Assembly: GCA_946480695.1 (NCBI GenBank)
Contig: CAMLKG010000003.1
Coordinates: 124,001-188,000 of the forward strand
Length of the DNA: 64,000 bases
Reading direction: 5' to 3'
Origin: an uncultured Cellvibrio sp.
GTDB lineage: Bacteria > Pseudomonadota > Gammaproteobacteria > Pseudomonadales > Cellvibrionaceae
Position numbers and translations under genes: made by a program
Notes under the pieces: generated by a model
Databases searched by the model: none
Told to the model about the DNA's origin: nothing
The model's input: only the letters and a program-made list of their open reading frames with translations
Part shown: in pieces, positions 24,480-33,734 of the stretch
How the letters are laid out: each line of letters begins with the position of its first letter
Position numbering within the stretch: position 1 is the first letter of the stretch

Positions 24480-26732
24480 CTATTGTTTTACACAGTCCAC
24501 ATAATAATCTTTTTTGCCATCCACTTCGCGTTTTACCAGGCCGTGAACGTCGGTTTCGAAGCCGGGGAATTTTTCGTTGAAATCACGCGCGAATTTCAGG
24601 TAATCAACGATGGTTTTATTGAAGCGTTCGCCCGGAATCAGTAGCGGGATTCCCGGCGGGTAGGGCGTTAACAAAATGGAGGTAATGCGACCTTCGAGTT
24701 GGTTGATAGGGACGCGCTCGATTTCGCGATGCGCCATTTTGGCGAAAGCATCGGAAGGTTTCATCGCCGGTTGCATGTCGGAGAGGTACATTTCCGTGGT
24801 CAGCCGCGCTACGTCATAGGCCTTGTAGAAATCGTGGATCTGTTGGCAAAGGTCGCGCAGGCCCATACGCTCGTAGCGAGGGTTCGCTTGCGCAAACTCC
24901 GGCATGATGCGCCACATCGGCTGGTTCTTGTCGTAGTCGTCTTTGAATTGTTGCAGCGCGGCCACGAGGGTATTCCAACGGCCTTTGGTGATGCCGATGG
25001 TAAACATGATGAAGAACGAATAAAGGCCACATTTCTCGATGATTACCCCGTTTTCCGCGAGGTATTTGGTCACAATCGACGCCGGGATTCCGGTTTCGGC
25101 GAATTGGCCATTCACCGATAAGCCGGGGTTGACGATGGTCGCTTTGATCGGATCAAGCATGTTGAAATTCGGTGCGAGCTTGCCGAAGCCGTGCCAGTTA
25201 TCGTCGCTGCGCAATACCCAGTCTTCGCGGTCACCGACACCGTCGGCTGCGAACTCATCCGGGCCCCACACCTGGAACCACCAATCCTGGCCCCATTCTT
25301 CATCGACTTTTTTCATTGCGCGGCGGAAATCCAGCGCTTCCAGAATGGATTCCTCCACCAACGCATGGCCGCCGGGCGCTTCCATCATGGCGGCGGCGAT
25401 ATCGCAGGACGCGATGATCGAATATTGCGGCGATGTGGAGGTGTGCATCAGGTAGGCTTCGTTAAACGCGTCCTGGTCCAGTTTTACTTTTTCCGATTCA
25501 CGCACCAGCACTTGTGACGCTTGCGATAAACCGGCAAGCAATTTGTGGGTGGATTGGGTGGAAAAAATCATCGACTCTTTTGCGCGCGGGCGATCTTTGC
25601 CGATGGCGTGCATGTCTTTATAGAATTCGTGGAAGGTGGCGTGCGGCAACCAGGCTTCATCGAAATGCAGCGTATCGATTTTACCGTCGAGCATGGTTTT
25701 GAGCGTTTCTACGTTGTAGAGCACACCGTCGTAAGTCGATTGGGTAATGGTGAGGATGCGCGGCTTTTTATTGGTCGCTTCGCGCGCAAAAGGGTTAGCT
25801 TCGATTTTGCGCGCGATGCTTTCGGGCGTAAATTCTTGCAGCGGAATCGGGCCGATAATACCGAGGTTGTTGCGTGTGGGCATCAGGAATACCGGAATCG
25901 CGCCGCACATAATAATCGAGTGCAAAATGGATTTATGGCAATTGCGGTCCACCACAACGATATCGCCCGGTGCAACCGTTGAATGCCAGACCATTTTGTT
26001 GGACGTCGATGTTCCATTAGTCACAAAGTAACAATGGTCCGCATTGAAAATACGCGCGGCATTGCGCTCGGATGCGGCGATAGGGCCGGTATGGTCAAGC
26101 AATTGTCCCAGCTCTTCCACCGCATTGCACACGTCGGCACGCAACATGCGCTCGCCGAAGAATTGGTGGAACATCTGGCCGATGGGTGATTTCAAAAAAG
26201 CGACGCCACCGGAGTGGCCGGGGCAGTGCCAGGAATAGGAACCGTCCTGCGCGTAATGCACCAATGCGCGGAAAAACGGCGGTGCCAGGCCATCGAGATA
26301 GGATTTGGCTTCGCGGATGATATGGCGCGCCACGAATTCCGGTGTGTCTTCAAACATGTGGATGAAACCATGCAGCTCGCGCAGGATATCGTTGGGAATG
26401 TGGCGTGAGGTGCGGGTTTCACCGTACAAATAAATAGGGATGTCGGCATTTTTGTAGCGGATTTCTTCCACAAAGGCGCGCAGGGCTTTCAACGCGTGGT
26501 CAGTTTCCTCTTGCGAGCCGGAACCAAATTCCTCGTCATCTATCGACAAAATAAACGCCGATGCCCGCGATTGCTGCTGTGCAAATTGCGACAGGTCACC
26601 GTAGCTGGTGACGCCAAGTACCTCCCAGTTCTCTTGCTGGATCGCCTCAGCAAGTGCGCGGATACCCGAACCCGAGGTATTCTCGGAACGGAAGTCTTCA
26701 TCGATGATGACAATGGGAAAACGAAATTTCAT
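24480..26732 (-). CDS. Orn/Lys/Arg decarboxylase (biodegradative type)
   Basis: A 750-residue PLP enzyme of fold type I, with an N-terminal receiver-like wing domain (1-130), the large PLP domain with Lys397 in STHKLLAG and the DEAW aspartate at 358, and the C-terminal domain. Members decarboxylate arginine, lysine or ornithine, giving polyamine precursors and acid resistance. The N-terminus MKFRFPIVIIDEDFRSENTSG resembles the betaproteobacterial subgroup rather than Pseudomonas LdcA, from memory. The substrate cannot be decided from the sequence. GGAGACC precedes the ATG. It is monocistronic between two terminator-like hairpins. Confidence 0.93.
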   Translation of the reverse strand: MKFRFPIVIIDEDFRSENTSGSGIRALAEAIQQENWEVLGVTSYGDLSQFAQQQSRASAFILSIDDEEFGSGSQEETDHALKALRAFVEEIRYKNADIPIYLYGETRTSRHIPNDILRELHGFIHMFEDTPEFVARHIIREAKSYLDGLAPPFFRALVHYAQDGSYSWHCPGHSGGVAFLKSPIGQMFHQFFGERMLRADVCNAVEELGQLLDHTGPIAASERNAARIFNADHCYFVTNGTSTSNKMVWHSTVAPGDIVVVDRNCHKSILHSIIMCGAIPVFLMPTRNNLGIIGPIPLQEFTPESIARKIEANPFAREATNKKPRILTITQSTYDGVLYNVETLKTMLDGKIDTLHFDEAWLPHATFHEFYKDMHAIGKDRPRAKESMIFSTQSTHKLLAGLSQASQVLVRESEKVKLDQDAFNEAYLMHTSTSPQYSIIASCDIAAAMMEAPGGHALVEESILEALDFRRAMKKVDEEWGQDWWFQVWGPDEFAADGVGDREDWVLRSDDNWHGFGKLAPNFNMLDPIKATIVNPGLSVNGQFAETGIPASIVTKYLAENGVIIEKCGLYSFFIMFTIGITKGRWNTLVAALQQFKDDYDKNQPMWRIMPEFAQANPRYERMGLRDLCQQIHDFYKAYDVARLTTEMYLSDMQPAMKPSDAFAKMAHREIERVPINQLEGRITSILLTPYPPGIPLLIPGERFNKTIVDYLKFARDFNEKFPGFETDVHGLVKREVDGKKDYYVDCVKQ

Positions 26733-27105
26733 GGGGTCTCCATTAAAAAGTTGGCTGGAGTTAACACTTGCCGACGTGACCGCCTCTGGGTGGTGTGAAT
26801 CGCCTGGCTGGCGTACTTGAAGGGTAGACCAAGATAACCGGGCGCTGTTTCAAAAAAGTTGCTCCCGGTGAGCCGGGAGCGCGATTGTAATCTAGTTGGT
26901 GGCGTTCAAACATGGTTTTGCAAATTTTGCCAAAAAAATAGGAAGGAGGACTGGACAGAATAAAAGCTGCCTGTAACGGCGATGGCGGAAGACGCATAGT
27001 GCGCAAGCAATGGCAGCGAACCCGAAAGCAATAAAGCGAGCGGTAGTGATTCGGATACCCTTCCACCAGGATCACAGGCAGGTAGCCCACCGTAAGATTG
27101 GGATT
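26733..27105. other. Intergenic region upstream of the decarboxylase gene
   Basis: About 370 bases that should hold the decarboxylase promoter on the minus strand and the 3' end of the PEP-CTERM gene. It contains the hairpin at 26861-26880. A 109-codon minus-strand frame here has no ribosome site or recognisable domain and is not called. Confidence 0.5.
26861..26880 (-). terminator. GC-rich hairpin, weak terminator or leader structure
   Basis: GCTCCCGG and CCGGGAGC form a perfect 8-bp stem with a 4-base loop. On the minus strand it is followed by AACTTTTTTG, a weak terminator form. It lies 130 bases before the decarboxylase start and 225 after the PEP-CTERM gene stop, so it could end the latter or act in the decarboxylase leader. 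Confidence 0.45.
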
Positions 27106-27810
27106 TTATCGCTCAGTTTCGGTGTTATACCGCGACCGCAAACGGCGGAAATACACTAAGACCGAGATGCCTATCAATAAAAGGCTTGCTGGTGCGGGCT
27201 CCGAAACCGAAATTTTTTCCATTATCCAACTTTCAACATTGTTTGCACTTGAATACTGTAACTGGATGGGGTTTAGCTTTATCCACACGTGATGCCAGGT
27301 GTAATTATTGAACCTGTTAGTAAAAGCATCGCAATCACATGTATTTACACCGCCGCCGGACGCAAATGTTTCCCAATGATTGGCGGCGTAAAACTTTCCC
27401 ATATCGGTATCCGGCGTGATCAATTCGAGAACCGTTATTACAAAATTCCATCCCACAATTTCACCCATCCTATTGAGACTGACACGTCCACTCGAAGCAG
27501 GGCTAACGCGCATCGGGTAGTCGAGAATTTGACTATACCCATTGATTAAAAAATCAAATTCCTTGATAAAAAAATGGGTGACCGGTTTGAGTGAAAGGTC
27601 TTGTTCTTCCACCTTGAATGAAACAGTAAAACTCAGTGGGTCTACATCCCAATCATCCGGATGCTCCCACGGCTCGCCAATGTAAAGTGCGGAAGTGACC
27701 GACATTTCCGGACTGGTGTAAGTAAATTGCAAATACGCAGAAGCAGGCGAAGCGGCAAGGAACGAAGCTGTGACAAAACAACACGCGAGGAAATAACGGA
27801 CAGCGTACAT
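27106..27810 (-). CDS. PEP-CTERM sorting-signal protein
   Basis: A 234-residue secreted protein from ATG 27810, which has AAGGAG nine bases upstream (a longer frame upstream lacks these). Signal peptide about residues 1-25 (ending ASPASA), then a beta-rich body. The end is a PEP-CTERM-type tail: SEPAPASLLLIGISVLVYF followed by RRLRSR. Such proteins are recognised by exosortase and moved to the cell surface or into exopolysaccharide. The motif is a variant (EPAP instead of PEP), and no exosortase or EPS gene lies in the window. Body function is unknown. Confidence 0.8.
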   Translation of the reverse strand: MYAVRYFLACCFVTASFLAASPASAYLQFTYTSPEMSVTSALYIGEPWEHPDDWDVDPLSFTVSFKVEEQDLSLKPVTHFFIKEFDFLINGYSQILDYPMRVSPASSGRVSLNRMGEIVGWNFVITVLELITPDTDMGKFYAANHWETFASGGGVNTCDCDAFTNRFNNYTWHHVWIKLNPIQLQYSSANNVESWIMEKISVSEPAPASLLLIGISVLVYFRRLRSRYNTETER

Positions 27811-28058
27811 AATAAACTCCTTGGGGGACTTGCCCCATAAAAAGGGAATCGCGGATTCGCTGTGATGGCTAGATAAAAGCGTACCATTCAAGCACTACGG
27901 TAAAACAACGTATGCGCACTGCCGCACGCTCTGTAGATTAAAAAACGCGCACCCTAAACTCTGGCATCCAATATCGTCGTTTTGTTACAGCCACACCCGA
28001 TGTGGCAATGAGCGGAAGCACTATCTGCCATTTAACCCGAAGGCATATGAGGTGAAGC

Positions 28059-28574
28059 CTACTCAGCAGAGGACATATTCAGAGGCGCGAGCCTATTTCC
28101 GCTATCGTTGTCGGCTTCATGAGGCGGATGTTCCAGCGCATCCTCCTTAACGGTTTTCAAAGCTTCAGGCATGAGGTCATCAACCTGCACTTGTTCCTCC
28201 GGCGTCGGGGCCTTGTAGCCACGCGGCCATTTTCCATCCCAATAATTCCAGCCGAAACCCCAGCGATAACTCATCGGCCAATAAGGACCGCCACCCATGC
28301 GCACGCCGTAAAACGTGGTTTGGCTGGCGAGCAGCGGCCGCTGGGCTTTATATATGCACTGCTTCAGGGTGTCATCGGCCTTACTGCGCTGCGCTTTGGT
28401 CCCGCCGATCCAGTACGCCAGGTCATGGGCCACGCAGCAATGGCGCCACAGGTTTGGTTTGCCGGGCGGGCCATCAATCCACAGTGAACATCCATCCGTT
28501 TTAAAAGGTTTGAGTGTGCCCGCCACCAGCGGGACGGCGATGGGAAATAAACAAAGCAGTACCAACATTCGCAT
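28059..28574 (-). CDS. Secreted protein with phospholipase-A2-like motif
   Basis: A 171-residue exported protein from ATG 28574 (GGGGA upstream); the signal spans about residues 1-19. The mature part has DGCSLWIDG, then CCVAHDLAYWIGGT, which mirrors the catalytic CCxxHD(x)CY loop of secreted phospholipases A2, and a later Cys in LKQCIY. That combination suggests a His-Asp catalytic pair and disulfides. The tail after about residue 110 is Trp/Gly-rich (YWPMSYRWGFGWNYWDG). The usual Ca2+ loop glycine pattern is not clear, so activity is uncertain. It diverges from ubiE. Confidence 0.7.
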   Translation of the reverse strand: MRMLVLLCLFPIAVPLVAGTLKPFKTDGCSLWIDGPPGKPNLWRHCCVAHDLAYWIGGTKAQRSKADDTLKQCIYKAQRPLLASQTTFYGVRMGGGPYWPMSYRWGFGWNYWDGKWPRGYKAPTPEEQVQVDDLMPEALKTVKEDALEHPPHEADNDSGNRLAPLNMSSAE

Positions 28575-28724
28575 ACATATCCCCGGTGATACTTGCCGCG
28601 CAGGTGCAGGATTTTTCGAGTGTGGGAATTGGACGGGCAATGTACAATGCCGCCCACATCGAACGAGTATGGCCCATTTTGCCAACTACTTGCCCATCTT
28701 TAACGCCCAGCGTTGGATAGCCCT

Positions 28725-29474
28725 ATGAACGATAAAAAAACAACCCATTTCGGTTTTCAGCAAGTTCCTGTCGAGGAAAAAGCCGGGCGCGTTGCCGAAG
28801 TGTTCCATTCCGTAGCCGCCAAATATGACCTGATGAATGATTTGATGTCCGGCGGTATCCACCGTTTGTGGAAACGCTTCACGATTGAGGCATCGGCGGT
28901 ACGCGCCGGCCATAAGGTATTGGATATTGCGGGCGGCACTGGCGATTTGAGCTATCAATTTGCCAAACGCGTAGGCGCGACCGGGCAAGTGATCCTCGCC
29001 GATATTAATGCCTCCATGCTGGGCGTGGGCCGCGACCGCCTGATCGACCGCGGCATTGCGGGCAACATCGCCTTCGCCCAGTGCGATGCGCAATACCTGC
29101 CATTCCCCGATAATACCTTTGATTGCATTACCATCGCCTTCGGCTTGCGCAACGTGACCGACAAGGACCTCGCCCTGCGCAGTATGCAGCGCGTGCTCAA
29201 GCCCGGCGGGCGCTTGCTGGTCCTGGAGTTTTCCAAACCGCAAAACGATTTGCTGAGCAAGGTGTACGACACCTATTCATTCAAAGTGCTGCCGTTTATG
29301 GGCAAGCTGGTTACCAACGATGCGGAATCCTACCGTTACCTGGCGGAATCAATCCGTATGCACCCGGACCAGCACACGCTAAAGGAAATGCTGGATAACG
29401 CCGGCTTTGTGCGCACCGAATTCCACAATATGACCGGCGGCATAGTGGCGCTGCATAAAGGCATAAAACCCTGA
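28725..29474 (+). CDS. ubiE: Ubiquinone/menaquinone C-methyltransferase UbiE
   Basis: A 249-residue SAM-dependent methyltransferase with the UbiE start THFGFQQVP, the [25 protein letters not shown] signature, the SAM loop LDIAGGTGD and the [11 protein letters not shown] motif. It adds the C-2 methyl group in ubiquinone synthesis. ATG 28725 matches the family start. It heads the canonical ubiE-ubiJ-ubiB operon of gammaproteobacteria. Confidence 0.97.
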   Translation: MNDKKTTHFGFQQVPVEEKAGRVAEVFHSVAAKYDLMNDLMSGGIHRLWKRFTIEASAVRAGHKVLDIAGGTGDLSYQFAKRVGATGQVILADINASMLGVGRDRLIDRGIAGNIAFAQCDAQYLPFPDNTFDCITIAFGLRNVTDKDLALRSMQRVLKPGGRLLVLEFSKPQNDLLSKVYDTYSFKVLPFMGKLVTNDAESYRYLAESIRMHPDQHTLKEMLDNAGFVRTEFHNMTGGIVALHKGIKP

Positions 29475-29484
29475 GCCGCCGATA

Positions 29485-30117
29485 ATGGACCCGATGTTCA
29501 CGACTGCCGCCCTCGCCGGCGCCGAAAAAATCATTAACACCGCCTTGCGCTACGACCCCGCCACACGCATCGGCCTTGCGCACCTGGACGGGAAAGTCCT
29601 CGCTGTCGATATCACCGCACCGGTGGCAGCCGGGATTTTTGTCATGCCGCTCAATGGGGAAATCCAGCTAATGGCGACTTGGGACGGGGAGGCAGATACC
29701 CGGTTAAGCGGCTCATTAATGGCGCTGCTGCAATTATCCACAACTGAAATCCATAACCTGAAATATTCCGGCGTGACTGCCATGGGCGATTTGGGTTTAC
29801 TCGCGGATCTACAAAAATTGGTGAAAAACCTGGAGATTGATTGGGAAGACATACTCAGTCAATTTACCGGGGACATCATCGGCCACCAGGCCGCGCAAAC
29901 CATTCGTGCAAAATTCGGCTGGATGAAAGACCGCGCGCAAAGCGCGCAGCGGCTGGCCGGGGAGTTCCTCACCGAAGAACTGCAAACCTTGCCATCCAAA
30001 CCTGAACTGAATGACTTTTACCAGCAAGTCGATGAATTGCGCCTGGCAGTGGATCGCGCCGCAGCCCGGATGGCTCGGACGCAAAGGCTCGTTAAAGAAA
30101 ACCAAAAAGAGAAATAA
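29485..30117 (+). CDS. ubiJ: Ubiquinone biosynthesis accessory factor UbiJ
   Basis: A 210-residue protein with an SCP2-type lipid-binding domain in its first half ([10 protein letters not shown] ... [21 protein letters not shown]) and a helical, coiled-coil-like C-terminal part (about residues 140-205). With UbiK it forms the soluble Ubi complex that holds hydrophobic intermediates. It lies between ubiE and ubiB with gaps of 10 and 5 bases, the usual operon order. Confidence 0.95.
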   Translation: MDPMFTTAALAGAEKIINTALRYDPATRIGLAHLDGKVLAVDITAPVAAGIFVMPLNGEIQLMATWDGEADTRLSGSLMALLQLSTTEIHNLKYSGVTAMGDLGLLADLQKLVKNLEIDWEDILSQFTGDIIGHQAAQTIRAKFGWMKDRAQSAQRLAGEFLTEELQTLPSKPELNDFYQQVDELRLAVDRAAARMARTQRLVKENQKEK

Positions 30118-30122
30118 AATCC

Positions 30123-31766
30123 GTGATTGTTTTTTTTCGCTTGCTAAAAATCCTGCGCGTATTTGCACGTTACCGCCTGGACAAATTATTACCCGCAAAC
30201 CTGCCGTTCGCCGCGCGCGTTTTTTTACTTTTTTTCAGGTTATTCCCGCAACCGGCCATGGCGCGGGGTGAACGCCTACGCCGCGCTTGCGAAGACCTGG
30301 GTCCGATATTCGTTAAATTCGGCCAGCTATTATCCACGCGACCGGACCTGGTACCCGACGATATCGTCCTTGAACTCAACCACTTGCAAGATAATGTTGC
30401 GCCTTTCTCCAGCGCAGAATTCCAGCGCATTGTGGAGGCATCCCTGGGCGCAAAGGTCAGCGATATCTTTGCCAGCTATGAAAAATCACCATTGGCCTCC
30501 GCTTCAGTGGCGCAGGTGCATACCGCGACCTTGAAAGACGGGCGCGATGTGGTAATCAAAGTTATCCGCCCCGGCATTGAAACGGTGATTGCGCAAGATC
30601 TGGAACTGTTGTTGCTTGTCGCGCGCTGGGTGGAAAAAAATACGCTGGATGGCAAACGCCTGCACCCGGTGGAAATCGTTGAGGATTATCGCACCACGAT
30701 TTTTGATGAACTGGATTTACAGCGCGAAGCCGCCAACGGCTCGCAACTGCGCCGCAATTTCCTCAACTCGCCACTGCTCTATGTGCCCGAAGTCTACTGG
30801 GACTACACCCGTCATAACGTGCTGGTAATGGAGCGAATCTACGGCATTCCGGTTACCGATATCGAGGCGCTGGACGCGCAGAACACCAACCTGAAAAAAC
30901 TCGCCGAACGCGGTGTGGAAATTTTTTTCACCCAAGTGTTCGACCATAATTTTTTCCATGCCGACATGCACCCGGGCAATATCTTTGTATCCCCGCACAA
31001 TCCGCAATTGCCACAGTACATTGCGGTGGACATGGCGATTGTCGGCTCACTCACCCGCGAAGACCAATATTATTTGGCGCGCAACCTGCTTGCGATGTTT
31101 CGCCGCGATTATCGCCAGGTGGCAGAACTGCATGTGCAAAGTGGCTGGGTGCCCGCCTACGTTCGCGTGGAAGAATTGGAAGCCGCAGTCCGCACCGTGT
31201 GCGAACCCATTTTTGAAAAGCCCTTGAAAGACATTTCGTTCGCGCACGTATTGTTGAGCTTGTTCCGCACCGCGCGCCGTTTTGATATGGAAGTGCAACC
31301 GCAACTCGTATTGCTGCAAAAAACCTTATTAAATATCGAAGGCCTGGGCCGCCAGCTATACCCGGACCTGGACCTGTGGGCCACCGCGCACCCTTACCTG
31401 GAGCGCTGGTTGAAAAACCGTTTCCATCCCAAAAACCTCTGGCGCGAACTCAAGCGCACCGCCCCCGACTGGATGGAAAAATTCCCGCAAGTCCCGGACC
31501 TGGTTTTCAACAGCCTGCAACAATTGCCGCGCATTTCCCGGCGGCTGGATTTACTCGCGCAGGAATCCATTGAGCGCAAAAACCGTCGCCATCACCATAG
31601 CCGCCGCAAATTGATTGCACTCCTGGCTTTCGGCGCAGCCGGCTATTTCCTCTACCGCGATACCCAGGGCTCACCCCTGTTACGCGACGGGTTAATAACG
31701 GATTTATCCCCATCAACCATTGCGCTCCTCGCCATTGGTTTATTGGCGATATGGTTCCGGAAATGA
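30123..31766 (+). CDS. ubiB: Atypical kinase/ATPase UbiB
   Basis: A 547-residue protein of the ABC1/ADCK/UbiB family with the KxGQ motif ([16 protein letters not shown]), the Ala-rich loop ASASVAQVH in place of the kinase glycine loop, and HADMHPGN and VDM for nucleotide binding. Two hydrophobic helices at the C-terminus (about 500-545) anchor it to the inner membrane. It is needed for ubiquinone synthesis, probably by extracting lipid intermediates. It starts with GTG at 30123, five bases after ubiJ, and ends the operon before a hairpin. Confidence 0.97.
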   Translation: MIVFFRLLKILRVFARYRLDKLLPANLPFAARVFLLFFRLFPQPAMARGERLRRACEDLGPIFVKFGQLLSTRPDLVPDDIVLELNHLQDNVAPFSSAEFQRIVEASLGAKVSDIFASYEKSPLASASVAQVHTATLKDGRDVVIKVIRPGIETVIAQDLELLLLVARWVEKNTLDGKRLHPVEIVEDYRTTIFDELDLQREAANGSQLRRNFLNSPLLYVPEVYWDYTRHNVLVMERIYGIPVTDIEALDAQNTNLKKLAERGVEIFFTQVFDHNFFHADMHPGNIFVSPHNPQLPQYIAVDMAIVGSLTREDQYYLARNLLAMFRRDYRQVAELHVQSGWVPAYVRVEELEAAVRTVCEPIFEKPLKDISFAHVLLSLFRTARRFDMEVQPQLVLLQKTLLNIEGLGRQLYPDLDLWATAHPYLERWLKNRFHPKNLWRELKRTAPDWMEKFPQVPDLVFNSLQQLPRISRRLDLLAQESIERKNRRHHHSRRKLIALLAFGAAGYFLYRDTQGSPLLRDGLITDLSPSTIALLAIGLLAIWFRK

Positions 31767-31772
31767 TTTTTT

Positions 31773-31795
31773 GCGGGCTTTGCATGGAAGCCCGC
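31773..31795 (+). terminator. Hairpin after ubiB
   Basis: GCGGGCTT pairs with AAGCCCGC across a 7-base loop, seven bases after the ubiB stop. The downstream T-tract is poor (AGTTATA), so termination may be partial. Confidence 0.6.
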
Positions 31796-31916
31796 AGTTA
31801 TACCGCAAACACCCCCAACGCCTGGGGCGCTAAACAAATCTTCATAAACAGCGCTTAGCTATTCTTCCGCCTTCTGCTATATTCCGATGATAACAATAGC
31901 GAAGGACTTTATTGTC

Positions 31917-33722
31917 ATGTCGAGCACACCGCGCATCCTGCTGGTGGACGATACTCCTGAAAATCTGGATGTCCTCAGCGGTATTCTTGAAGATCTGGAT
32001 TGCGAATTACTGGTTGCCACCTCCGGTGAACGCGCATTGGAACTGGCAGCGCGGCGCTTGCCGGATCTGATTTTGCTCGATGTCATGATGCCGGATATGA
32101 ACGGTTTTGAAGTATGCATCCGCTTGAAGGCCGATCTGGCCACCACTGAAATTCCCATCATTTTTGTAACCGCGCGCGCCGATGATATCAGCCAGGGTTT
32201 CCGCGTGGGCGGCGCCGACTACATCACCAAACCCATTAATGGCGATGAAGTGCGCGCGCGGGTCCGCCACCAATTGGAGCGCCAGTCGCTGCTGGCGGAG
32301 CTGAAATCCTTTAATCGCGAGCTGGAAACCAAAGTGCGCGAGCGAACCGCCGAATTGACCATCGCCAACCGCCAATTGCGCGAGGAAATTAACGAACGAC
32401 GCTACATGCAAGATCGCCTGAATTATCTTGCCACCCATGATTTTGTCACACGCCTGTATAACCGCAATGCATTGGAAGCCCATGTATCGGAATTACTGGC
32501 GCGTATCCAGATTGAAAATTTTACGGCGACTTTTTTGCTCATCGATATCGACCGCTTCCGCTTGATCAACGAAAGCTGCGGTTGCATCGCCGGTGATGAG
32601 CTATTGAGGCAATTTGCCGATAGTGTTTCAGGGTTGCTTGCGCGCGAGGATTTTTTTGCCCGCCTCGGCGGCGATCGCTTTGTCGTGGTGACGGAAGGCG
32701 ATGACACCGACCTGGGGGAATCCATCCTCACGCATCTGGAACAATTCAATTTCCAGTGGGAAGACCGCCAGTTCAAGCTCGCCGCTTCGATTGCAGCCTT
32801 GCCACTGACCCGCGCAATGGTCAGCTACGACCAGGTCATGCTGGCGGCGGATGAAGTTATTTTTGTCGCCAAACGCGATGCGCGCGGCGCGGTGTTCAGT
32901 TTTGACGATGCAATAAGGCGCAGCGATTTCCATAAAGACAATATTAATTGGGCATCGCGCCTGATCGATGCATTGCAAAGCCAGTTATTTCGCGCGTATT
33001 TCCAGTTGCTGGAATATTTCCCTGCCACTAACCAACAGGCCGCGCCCCGTTATCGATTGGAAGTATTGTTGCGTTTGTGGGACCCGCAAGCGCAACGCAC
33101 GATTTCGCCGGGGGAATTTATCGGCCCGGCCGAGCGCTTGCATTTAATTCCTGAACTGGATAAATGGATGATTGGCCATGTGCTGGACTTGTTTGCGCAC
33201 AATCCCAAATTGCTGGACGCGCTGGAAATGGTTTCCATGAACCTTTCCGCTATTTCCATTCGCGAATCCCACCTGGCGAAATTTATTATCTCCAGCCTGC
33301 AACAACACAATTTACCCGCGCATAAATTCTGTTTTGAAATTACCGAGACCCAAGCGATTGTCAACATAGAATCCGCACGCCGGTTTATGCAAACACTGCG
33401 TGAATTCGGCTGCCATTTCGCGCTGGATGATTTTGGCAGTGGCTTTGCCTCCTATGCTTATTTGCACCAATTGGCGTTCGATAAAATAAAAATCGACGGT
33501 ATTTTCGTGCGCGATATGGACACCGATCCGTCCCATTACGCCATGATCAAATCCATTATCGAAATGGCCAATACGTTAAATAAAGAAGTGATCGCCGAAT
33601 TTGTAGAAACCGCCGAGGTTGCCCAGCAGTTATATAAATTGGGCGTCAACTGGGGCCAGGGCTACCATCACCACAAGCCGGAGGAACTGAGTTTCCAGGC
33701 ATTGGAGTTGCGCCTCAGCTGA
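31917..33722 (+). CDS. Response regulator with degenerate GGDEF and EAL domains
   Basis: A 601-residue protein: receiver (1-120, phospho-acceptor Asp55), a coiled-coil linker (about 120-165), a GGDEF-like domain whose signature is GGDRF (251-255) and so is probably inactive, and an EAL domain. The EAL signature is EVL (382-384), but the other catalytic residues are present: MNLSA, FEITE, LDDFGSG, DKIKIDG, EFVE and GQGY. It may therefore be a c-di-GMP phosphodiesterase controlled by phosphorylation. ATG 31917 is chosen for its receiver-like start and AAGGA upstream. It precedes a hybrid kinase by 12 bases, its likely partner. Confidence 0.9.
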   Translation: MSSTPRILLVDDTPENLDVLSGILEDLDCELLVATSGERALELAARRLPDLILLDVMMPDMNGFEVCIRLKADLATTEIPIIFVTARADDISQGFRVGGADYITKPINGDEVRARVRHQLERQSLLAELKSFNRELETKVRERTAELTIANRQLREEINERRYMQDRLNYLATHDFVTRLYNRNALEAHVSELLARIQIENFTATFLLIDIDRFRLINESCGCIAGDELLRQFADSVSGLLAREDFFARLGGDRFVVVTEGDDTDLGESILTHLEQFNFQWEDRQFKLAASIAALPLTRAMVSYDQVMLAADEVIFVAKRDARGAVFSFDDAIRRSDFHKDNINWASRLIDALQSQLFRAYFQLLEYFPATNQQAAPRYRLEVLLRLWDPQAQRTISPGEFIGPAERLHLIPELDKWMIGHVLDLFAHNPKLLDALEMVSMNLSAISIRESHLAKFIISSLQQHNLPAHKFCFEITETQAIVNIESARRFMQTLREFGCHFALDDFGSGFASYAYLHQLAFDKIKIDGIFVRDMDTDPSHYAMIKSIIEMANTLNKEVIAEFVETAEVAQQLYKLGVNWGQGYHHHKPEELSFQALELRLS

Positions 33723-33734
33723 CGGAGTGCCCCC

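Noticed and set aside
26761..27090. Minus-strand frame of 109 codons upstream of the decarboxylase
   Set aside because: No ribosome site, odd composition and a stable hairpin in its middle; it overlaps the promoter region.
28371..28657. Frames overlapping the PLA2-like gene in other phases
   Set aside because: Shadows without signal peptides or ribosome sites; the chosen frame has both, plus the CC-HD motif.
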